Below the pieces are notes generated by a model. That model was not told the origin of the DNA. It saw nothing but the letters and a program-made list of their open reading frames with translations, and did no database searches. A DNA stretch of 6,033 nt from Clostridia bacterium (GTDB lineage Bacteria; Bacillota; Clostridia; Christensenellales; CAG-138). The stretch covers positions 1 through 6,033 of the forward strand of contig JAUMVL010000075.1 of the NCBI GenBank assembly GCA_030530185.1, in the 5' to 3' direction. Shown here one piece after another: positions 1 through 5,276 of this stretch. Each line of letters starts with the position of its first letter. Positions within the stretch are counted from its first letter, which is position 1. The position numbers and the translations under genes were made by a program.

Positions 1-940
1 AGCGCGACATGTTCGGCGTATTGAACAGCTGCGAGGTGCGAAGGCCATAGCAGCTTCCTGCGGAGCAGTTGCAGATGCCGACGATGCGATTCGGACCGTC
101 GAGGTTCGTGATCTGATGCACATACCCCTTGCGCTCGGCGCGCTCGAGGATCTCATAGACCTGTTCCTTGGTGATATAGTGCGCGTCTTTGCCGCTTTCG
201 ACCAGAAACTCTGCAATATCGCCGACACCGATACACATCTGGCCTTCGATGTCGCCGACACCCTCGCCGCGGATGCGCTGCGCCTTGCGGCATGCACAAA
301 CCATTGTGCAGAACTTATCGTTCTTTTCGATCCAATGCGACAGATGCTCGACGCTCACGGACTGAGACGATGCGTCGATCGCCTTCTCAACCGGAATGAC
401 GTGCATGCCGATGCCCGCACCACCCGGCGGAACGAGCTTTGCCGCCAGTTCCAGCGGCTCCTGCGGCGCGAGGTTGAACATCGTCGCGACCTCTGGGTAG
501 TCATCCGGCAGGGTCTTATGCTCGACCATGTATTCGCCCGAACCGACGACCCATTTCGGAATCCAGTACTGGATATGCTGATCGGGATTGTCACGGTTCT
601 GCTCCAAAATTCCGATCCACAAAAGGTGATCGATGATCTTCTGCGCCTCGGCTTCGGTCATGTTGTTGCGCTCGGCAAGCTCCTTGGTCACAAGACCGGT
701 ACGACGCTTTTCGAAGCTGAGCATAAACTTGACTTCTTCCTTGGTCAGCAGGCGGTCCAAGATCCAGAAATCCATATGGTTTTCCTTCATGCCGCCCGGA
801 AGCTTGCGCGGAATGTTGTCGGTGATCATCAATGCGAGCTTTTTGACAAGCTTCGCCTTTTCAGGATCGTCGCAATGATAATCGGTCGTCGGGAAGTCCC
901 GCTCGTTGACATGAATGTTCGGGTTGACTTCTTTTACCAT
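1..940 (-). CDS. Cysteine-rich 4Fe-4S protein, redox partner (partial, C-terminus off the left edge)
   Basis: Read from ATG at 940, this frame stays open for 313 codons to the window edge, so the C-terminus is missing. Seen: an N-terminal region, then a winged-helix-like stretch (about residues 65-115, with TKEEVKFML and VTKELAERNNMT), then cysteines in the pattern C211-x3-C215-x-C217-R, C236, and C290-x-C292-x4-C297 (motif ICNCSAGSC). This resembles a family of anaerobe proteins annotated as 4Fe-4S ferredoxin-domain proteins, which carry CxCR and CNCC-type motifs before a C-terminal ferredoxin domain and sometimes a fused pyridine-nucleotide/FAD reductase domain. Those later domains would lie outside the window. 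No signal peptide or membrane segment is visible, so it is probably cytoplasmic. It begins 9 nt after the stop of the [2Fe-2S] flavin reductase gene, with TAAGGAG 5 nt before the ATG. Inferred role: electron transfer to or from the oxidoreductases of this operon. The family assignment is from memory and the function is not established. Confidence 0.72.
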   Translation of the reverse strand, partial: MVKEVNPNIHVNERDFPTTDYHCDDPEKAKLVKKLALMITDNIPRKLPGGMKENHMDFWILDRLLTKEEVKFMLSFEKRRTGLVTKELAERNNMTEAEAQKIIDHLLWIGILEQNRDNPDQHIQYWIPKWVVGSGEYMVEHKTLPDDYPEVATMFNLAPQEPLELAAKLVPPGGAGIGMHVIPVEKAIDASSQSVSVEHLSHWIEKNDKFCTMVCACRKAQRIRGEGVGDIEGQMCIGVGDIAEFLVESGKDAHYITKEQVYEILERAERKGYVHQITNLDGPNRIVGICNCSAGSCYGLRTSQLFNTPNMSR

Positions 941-945
941 ACGTA

Positions 946-952
946 CTCCTTA
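946..952 (-). promoter_or_regulatory. Ribosome binding site fused to the upstream stop codon
   Basis: On the minus strand the sequence is TAAGGAG, then 5 nt, then ATG at 940. The TAA is the stop codon of the flavin reductase gene, so the ribosome binding site begins inside the stop of the preceding gene. This fixes the start at 940 and suggests translational coupling of the two genes. Confidence 0.75.
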
Positions 953-2134
953 CTCGATCGGAATCTTGATCGTCATATCGGACAGCGGATATGTCGCACA
1001 GGCATGGACATAGTTGAAGTCCTTGTCCGCTGCTCTGCGGCCGTCCCCTTCGGGGCATACATAGTATTCGCCCTTCAGAACCTTCGTTCGGCAGAAGCCG
1101 CACTCGCCGCTGCGACAGTCCGTCAACAGCAGAATGCCGGCGCGCTCACAGGCAACCACGAGCGATTCGCATGCGCGGGCGGGAATCTCATCCTTGTGAA
1201 TACCGCGCATGACGGTCAGGGTATAGGTCTCGTCCTTCTTCTCGACGGGATACCCCGGGAACGAGGCAATATCTTTGGCCTGACCGAACATCTCGAACCG
1301 TACACGGCGCTGCGGCACGTTGAGCTTCTTGATTTCGCTGCGCAGGAACTTGTACATCACCTGCGGTCCGCAGATAAAATACGTCGTATCCGGCGCAGAA
1401 TACTTCCGGATCAGCTCCGCCGTCAGAAAGCCCTTTTCCCCTTTCCAGTCCGGTTCGTCGCCGGAGAGCACGTTCACCACATGCACTTTTTCGCCCGCAA
1501 GCGCTTCGAGCTCCTCTTTCAGAATAATATCATCCGAGGACTCCGAGCCGTACAGGATCGTGAGATCAAAGTCGAGCGTACCGTGCGCAATCTCCTTGGC
1601 CATTGCCGCAAACGGTGTAATGCCGACGCCTCCCGCCAGCGCAACAACATGCTTTGCATCGCGCAGCGGTTCATAATAGAACTGACCGAGGCCCATGCTG
1701 CCCCTGACGCGATCGCCGACCTTCAGCGAATCGTTGATGTAGTCCGCAATAAAGCCGTCGCCCTTGCTGCGGCGCACGGTGATTTCGACGAATGCTTTTT
1801 CCTGCCGAGCTTCAAACGGCGCCGACGAAATCGAGTACGGACGGCAGACTGTTTTGCCGTCGATGGTAAAGGCGAGGGAAATGAACTGGCCTGCATAAAA
1901 CGGGGGCAGCTTGCCGCCTCCGACCTTTTCGAATCGAACGGTCTTGGCGGTCTTGGACGCCGTACGAATCTCGGTCACCACAAGATCGATGGCGCCGGGA
2001 TGCCACTCATGCGCAACGTCGCCGATCGGGTCGATGGTTTCGGCTCTCGGAGATGCGGTTTCAAATGCGTTCAGACGCGCTTTGGTGACGCGCGATGCGC
2101 CGCCGACGTCCTTCAGGAATCCCTTGATTTTCAT
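950..2134 (-). CDS. NAD(P)H-dependent flavin reductase with C-terminal [2Fe-2S] ferredoxin domain
   Basis: A complete 394-residue protein of the ferredoxin-NADP reductase superfamily fused to a plant-type ferredoxin, similar in build to Hcr and to oxygenase reductase components. Seen in order: an N-terminal extension of about 45 residues with no recognised motif; an FAD-binding barrel with R98-P-Y-S101; an NAD(P)-binding domain with GGVGITP (168-174) and CGPQ (255-258); and a C-terminal [2Fe-2S] domain with C340-x4-C345-x2-C348 and a fourth cysteine at C379. All four cluster ligands are present. The family moves electrons from NAD(P)H through the flavin to the cluster and on to a partner protein. 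No oxygenase is nearby and the setting looks anaerobic, so the partner is more likely the neighbouring CrtI-like flavoprotein or the Fe-S protein (inference). The start ATG overlaps the upstream stop as ATGA (2131-2134), with AAGGAGG 10 nt upstream. Soluble; no signal peptide or membrane helix seen. Confidence 0.9.
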   Translation of the reverse strand: MKIKGFLKDVGGASRVTKARLNAFETASPRAETIDPIGDVAHEWHPGAIDLVVTEIRTASKTAKTVRFEKVGGGKLPPFYAGQFISLAFTIDGKTVCRPYSISSAPFEARQEKAFVEITVRRSKGDGFIADYINDSLKVGDRVRGSMGLGQFYYEPLRDAKHVVALAGGVGITPFAAMAKEIAHGTLDFDLTILYGSESSDDIILKEELEALAGEKVHVVNVLSGDEPDWKGEKGFLTAELIRKYSAPDTTYFICGPQVMYKFLRSEIKKLNVPQRRVRFEMFGQAKDIASFPGYPVEKKDETYTLTVMRGIHKDEIPARACESLVVACERAGILLLTDCRSGECGFCRTKVLKGEYYVCPEGDGRRAADKDFNYVHACATYPLSDMTIKIPIE

Positions 2135-3669
2135 TTGGCAGCCGCCTCCTTCTTCGCTTTGATATCATCCAGCACGTTCTTTGCGGCCTTTCTGCCGTTC
2201 GTCACCGCCGGGCCCATGCCGTCGCCGGAAATCTGGTGTGCGCCGGAAAACTCGAGTCCTTCGATGAACTTCTCCTCCTCGGCCGTCTGCAAACGGGCGA
2301 CAATGTGATCCTCCATCGTATGTGCATAGCCATAGATGCAGCCGTTCCATGCATTTGCATAGTGGGCGATCGTCATCGGCGTTTCGATCACGATCTCGAG
2401 GATATGATCCTGCAGCCGGACGCCGAGGTACTGATTCATGTCCTCAATGACCTGCTCGGCAACGGCGTGCTTGACGCGATCGTAATCGTCGGCGGAAACC
2501 GTCTTCCATCCGTCCACACGCGGCAATACCGTAATCGAGTACGAGCACGTACCCTCGGGTGTAACGCCCGGATTGCCGTAGTTGTGACAGATACAGGTCA
2601 GATAGTGATACGGTCCGAGTCCCGCCAAATCGCGGTAAATCGCGTCGGTATCCATCGTATCGCCGTGGAACACGCTGTAATCGCGAATGTTCAGCTTCTC
2701 CGCCGGCTGGTCGAGAATCATAATGACCGAGAATGCCGTGAGGCTGATCCGGCGGCCATTGACCATCTTGATTGCCTTTTCGGGCACGGCGGACGCCGGT
2801 TCGATCATCGACGTATAGACCTTGTTCGGGTACGCCGAGCAAATCACGTAATCGGAATGGATCTCCTCGCCGTGTGCCGTGCGAACGCCGTAGACCTTGC
2901 CGTCCTTGACCAAAATCTTATCGACATGCTGACGATACTCGATCTGAACGCCCATCGCTTCGGCACGTTCCGCCATCTTGAGGCTCATCTCGTGGCTCAG
3001 CTTCTTCGGAATGTATGAACCGTATCCGACATAATCCGCCATCAGCACGGAATAAATCGTAAACGGCAGTTCGGAAAAGCCGCTGCCGACATACATCCAG
3101 TACGGAGCCAGAAGGTCGAGCGCCTTTTGCGGCAGATCAAACGAATCCAGCACCTCCTTGGTGGAGTAGCCCGCCGTCTTGACGAACGCCTCGTGCTTTA
3201 GAAGCATCTGCACCTTGCTCATCGGATGGATCGAAAGCTCATTGACCGAATCGAACACCTGTTTGCAAAGGTTCAGCACCTTCAGCACCTTTTCCTTGCT
3301 GCCGGGGACAACCGAATCGATCTCGGTTGCGAACGTCTCGAATCCCGGGTGCAGCGTGATTTCGATGCCGGGCAGTGATGCATGATACGCCTCCGGCACC
3401 TTGAGCCATTCGACGTCCACGCCCATGTCGTCGAAAAACTTGCCGACCTTAAGACGGTTGTCCTTCGAGCCGATCGACATCATCTCGTGCAGCGTGGCTT
3501 CCATCTCAATACCGCCGCGCACAAAGCTCGTAGCGAGACCGCCGGGCAGGTTGTGCCGCTCCAGCACGAGCACATCCAGCCCCTTATCGGCCAGCATCAA
3601 CGCGGAGGAAAGTCCCGCGAGTGCGCCGCCGATGACGATCACGTCATAGTGATCCTTGTAAAACTTCAT
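2131..3669 (-). CDS. CrtI/phytoene-desaturase-fold FAD-dependent oxidoreductase, candidate polyene or fatty acid saturase
   Basis: A complete 512-residue flavoprotein. Seen: an N-terminal Rossmann FAD motif, YDVIVIGGALAGLSSAL (8-24), with the ribose-binding acidic residue in LVLER (34-38), followed by PGGLATSF (42-49), the usual GG motif of the family. The C-terminal FAD-closing motif SGDGMGPAVTNGRKAA lies near residues 479-494. Length and both motifs fit the CrtI/CrtISO/retinol-saturase group of NAD(P)/FAD oxidoreductases. In the GxGxxG motif the second glycine is replaced by alanine (GGALAG). The family includes desaturases, cis-trans isomerases and the retinol saturase that reduces a conjugated C=C bond. 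No carotenoid genes are nearby, so carotenoid desaturation is unlikely. Because it sits between a fatty acid isomerase and a [2Fe-2S] reductase, reduction of a conjugated fatty acid is a reasonable inference, not shown. The start at 3669 is set by AAGGAGGA (3675-3682), 5 nt upstream. The stop overlaps the next gene by 4 bases. Confidence 0.88.
   Translation of the reverse strand: MKFYKDHYDVIVIGGALAGLSSALMLADKGLDVLVLERHNLPGGLATSFVRGGIEMEATLHEMMSIGSKDNRLKVGKFFDDMGVDVEWLKVPEAYHASLPGIEITLHPGFETFATEIDSVVPGSKEKVLKVLNLCKQVFDSVNELSIHPMSKVQMLLKHEAFVKTAGYSTKEVLDSFDLPQKALDLLAPYWMYVGSGFSELPFTIYSVLMADYVGYGSYIPKKLSHEMSLKMAERAEAMGVQIEYRQHVDKILVKDGKVYGVRTAHGEEIHSDYVICSAYPNKVYTSMIEPASAVPEKAIKMVNGRRISLTAFSVIMILDQPAEKLNIRDYSVFHGDTMDTDAIYRDLAGLGPYHYLTCICHNYGNPGVTPEGTCSYSITVLPRVDGWKTVSADDYDRVKHAVAEQVIEDMNQYLGVRLQDHILEIVIETPMTIAHYANAWNGCIYGYAHTMEDHIVARLQTAEEEKFIEGLEFSGAHQISGDGMGPAVTNGRKAAKNVLDDIKAKKEAAAK
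2145..2151 (-). promoter_or_regulatory. Ribosome binding site inside the end of the upstream gene
   Basis: AAGGAGG on the minus strand lies within the last codons of the CrtI-like gene, 10 nt before the ATG at 2134. With the 4-base ATGA stop/start overlap it supports this start and points to coupled, near-equal synthesis of the two proteins. The alanine- and lysine-rich C-terminal tail of the upstream protein (KAKKEAAAK) is partly dictated by the need to encode this site. Confidence 0.7.
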
Positions 3670-3689
3670 ACCTGTCCTCCTTCACGAAA

Positions 3690-3719
3690 GACGAGGGAGC
3701 GGTGTTCCGCTCCCTCATC
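3690..3719 (-). terminator. GC-rich intercistronic stem-loop: leaky terminator or mRNA-processing element
   Basis: Between the isomerase stop and the CrtI-like start lies a perfect 10-bp inverted repeat, GAGGGAGCGG / CCGCTCCCTC, with a 4-nt loop (AACA on the minus strand). Three further flanking pairs, one of them U-G, extend it to 13 bp. On the transcribed strand it is followed by only TTTCG, not a long U tract, so full termination is doubtful. It ends 7 nt before the ribosome binding site of the CrtI-like gene. It may lower or stabilise expression of the downstream three genes relative to the isomerase. Confidence 0.55.
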
Positions 3720-3729
3720 CGGGATAGTC

Positions 3730-5118
3730 TCAGAAGAAACGTTCGACGAGCTCGCGGGAATACTCCGCCGTTTCGTCCATATCGCCGAAGCTCATGATCT
3801 CGCCGGCATAGTAGGTGTCGTACTTGCCCTGCATCGCTTCGACCTTATCGTACCAGCCCGCTGCATAGTCCTTCGAGAAGACATGCGGGAAATAGTAAAC
3901 GCTCCACTCGTTGATGACGTTCGAAGCCGGGTTCTTCATGATCTTGAGATCCTCCAGAACCATCTTCTTGCACTCGTCATACGGGATTTCCTCGGTATCC
4001 TTATGCTTCCGCAGAGAATACGTCGTAATAACCTGATCCTTGGTGTCCTTCCAACGACGATAGTAAACCATCAAGTGGCCGAGGCGCTCCTTGGTCATGT
4101 TCTCGAAGACATAGTAGGAAATCTCCGGATGATCCTCAGGCTTTGTTTCGACGGCAAGTACATCGTAGCGCTCGTAGTCGATCTTGCTGAACAGCTCCTT
4201 CTCGTCGGCGCGGGCATCGAAATACTCCACCATGCCCTTTTGACCGTCGGCGCGCTTGTTCGGGATGTACAGCGGCGCGGTCACGATGATCTTGTCATAC
4301 TCCTCGACCTTGCCGTTGACGGTGACGTACACCTTGCCGTCCTTACGCTCGACCTTTTCGATCGTGCTGTTCAGGCGAGCCTGATGCTTGAGGTGCGCAT
4401 TCAGCTGCTCCCAAATATACTGGGTGCCGTTCTTCCAGGTCCAGAGGTTGACCTTGACGAAGTTCATGCAGGTCTGGAAGTCCAGATACTTCAGAACGTA
4501 TGCCGCCGGGATCTCATCGAAGTAGCCGTAGCCAAATGACGTATACGGCCCAATCCAGATGTCCTGCGTCAGCTCAACGCCGTTCAGCTTGCAGAACTCG
4601 GCGAACGGGAGCGCGAGGTCCTTCAGATTCGGGTTCTCGCCCTTAACCGGCTCGCGCTTGGCGTTTGCCTGGGAGAAACCGTCATAACGACCCTCGGCAA
4701 CGCCGCGGTGACCGTTGACGTCGTATCCCTTGTATTTCGTTTCGAGCAGCTCACCGAGCTTCTTGACCTGCTTTTTCATTTTCAGAAGGCGCGGGATCTT
4801 GAGAAGATTCTTCTTCGGCTCGAACGGCTCGATCACCTTGCCATAGCGGTTCTTGTAGTTCCGGTTGAGCTGCGGACCATCGTGCGTAATGCCGCAGAAC
4901 TCCTCTGCATCGTGAACGGCATAGTAGCTCGGAACGCCCATGATCGCGCCCATCTCGTAGCGGCGGCCGTTGTAGGTCGGTGACCAGCACTTGCCGCCAA
5001 CGCGGTCGAGACGCTCTAAAATGGTGTAGTTCTCATAACCCTTCTGCTCGAGGTACATACCCGCAGACAGACCCGCCGGGCCGCCGCCGATAATGCAGAT
5101 GCGTGTGTTCTTATCCAT
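3730..5118 (-). CDS. Polyenoic fatty acid isomerase (linoleate isomerase, PAI-like), FAD-dependent
   Basis: A complete 462-residue flavoprotein of the amine-oxidase fold. It matches, as I recall it, the P. acnes polyenoic fatty acid isomerase (PAI, about 424 residues; linoleate to trans-10,cis-12 conjugated linoleate by FAD-mediated hydride transfer) over its whole length. Shared stretches include GGGPAG (11-16) and YTILER (31-36); VGGKC.SP.Y.GRRYEMGAIMGVPSY (40-65); TKY.GYD.NGH (128-137); FGYG.FD..PAAYVLKYLDF (195-214); LWTW..GTQ (225-233); ERLGH.MVYY.RW (344-356); and YYFPHV, GWY.KVE.MQG and YAGEIMSFG in the last 55 residues. About 20 extra residues at roughly 139-166 are not in PAI. No signal peptide; cytosolic. 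The start is fixed by GGGAGGA (5125-5131), 6 nt upstream. It is the first gene of the operon, downstream of a TATAAT promoter. Substrate chain length and product regiochemistry cannot be read from sequence. Automated annotation may call it simply NAD(P)/FAD oxidoreductase or amine oxidase. Confidence 0.85.
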   Translation of the reverse strand: MDKNTRICIIGGGPAGLSAGMYLEQKGYENYTILERLDRVGGKCWSPTYNGRRYEMGAIMGVPSYYAVHDAEEFCGITHDGPQLNRNYKNRYGKVIEPFEPKKNLLKIPRLLKMKKQVKKLGELLETKYKGYDVNGHRGVAEGRYDGFSQANAKREPVKGENPNLKDLALPFAEFCKLNGVELTQDIWIGPYTSFGYGYFDEIPAAYVLKYLDFQTCMNFVKVNLWTWKNGTQYIWEQLNAHLKHQARLNSTIEKVERKDGKVYVTVNGKVEEYDKIIVTAPLYIPNKRADGQKGMVEYFDARADEKELFSKIDYERYDVLAVETKPEDHPEISYYVFENMTKERLGHLMVYYRRWKDTKDQVITTYSLRKHKDTEEIPYDECKKMVLEDLKIMKNPASNVINEWSVYYFPHVFSKDYAAGWYDKVEAMQGKYDTYYAGEIMSFGDMDETAEYSRELVERFF

Positions 5119-5138
5119 TATGAATCCTCCCGTTTTTT

Positions 5139-5152
5139 CTGTAATTTTACAG
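5139..5152. promoter_or_regulatory. Inverted repeat CTGTAA-TT-TTACAG, candidate operator at the isomerase operon start
   Basis: Two perfect 6-bp arms with a 2-nt spacer lie just downstream of the TATAAT box at 5160-5165, so they cover the expected transcription start (about 5153) and early leader of the minus-strand operon. A repressor bound here would block initiation. In RNA a 2-nt loop is too tight for a stable hairpin, and the next bases are A-rich on the minus strand, so a terminator is unlikely. The cognate regulator is not in the window. Confidence 0.45.
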
Positions 5153-5159
5153 CACCTTT

Positions 5160-5188
5160 ATTATAGCGCAAGCGACTTGATATTGCAT
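5160..5188 (-). promoter_or_regulatory. Sigma-A-type promoter for the isomerase operon
   Basis: The minus strand carries a perfect -10 box TATAAT (5165-5160). At a spacing of 17 nt the -35 position reads ATGCAA (5188-5183), a weak match to TTGACA. The predicted start near 5153 gives a leader of about 35 nt before the ATG at 5118. The weak -35 would fit a regulated promoter. This is motif-based only. Confidence 0.55.
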
Positions 5189-5197
5189 TATTTTTTT

Positions 5198-5225
5198 GAA
5201 AATAAATAATATATTATTAAATTTC
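5198..5225. repeat. 28-bp AT-rich imperfect palindrome between divergent promoters
   Basis: Centred between 5211 and 5212 is a perfect 14-bp palindrome, AATAATATATTATT (5205-5218). Pairing extends outward with two mismatches to GAAA...TTTC, so 12 of 14 base pairs match. It lies upstream of both proposed promoters. It could be a shared operator or an UP-like/curved element. The AT-only composition of the core makes chance palindromy more likely than for a mixed sequence. Confidence 0.35.
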
Positions 5226-5245
5226 TTTTCTTCGTTGCGGGAGTA

Positions 5246-5254
5246 TGGTATATT
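5246..5254 (+). promoter_or_regulatory. Extended -10 promoter for the synthetase gene
   Basis: TGGTATATT fits the extended -10 form TGnTATAAT with one mismatch in the hexamer. No convincing -35 box is present at the usual spacing, which is common for extended -10 promoters. The expected start near 5261 would give a leader of about 15 nt, placing the ribosome binding site at the very 5' end of the mRNA. Confidence 0.4.
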
Positions 5255-5276
5255 ACAAAAGGCAGGAGGTGTTGTT

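Noticed and set aside
116..2308. A 730-codon open frame on the plus strand
   Set aside because: It lies antisense across three well-supported minus-strand genes and their boundaries, has no recognisable domain, and has an arginine/leucine/histidine-rich composition expected of a GC-biased shadow frame.
2131..3669. Carotenoid biosynthesis (phytoene desaturase proper)
   Set aside because: The fold matches, but there is no phytoene synthase or other carotenoid gene in the window and the neighbours point to fatty acid redox chemistry.
3690..3719. Strong intrinsic terminator ending the isomerase transcript
   Set aside because: Only three consecutive U residues follow the stem, and no clear promoter was found between it and the next gene 20 nt away, so full termination would leave the redox genes without a promoter.
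3382..4539. A 385-codon open frame on the plus strand
   Set aside because: It is antisense to the isomerase and CrtI-like genes and crosses the intergenic stem-loop. No ribosome binding site or domain was recognised.
5139..5152. LexA/SOS box
   Set aside because: The outer CTGT and ACAG match the E. coli-type box, but the spacing is 6 rather than 8 and the neighbouring genes are not DNA repair genes.
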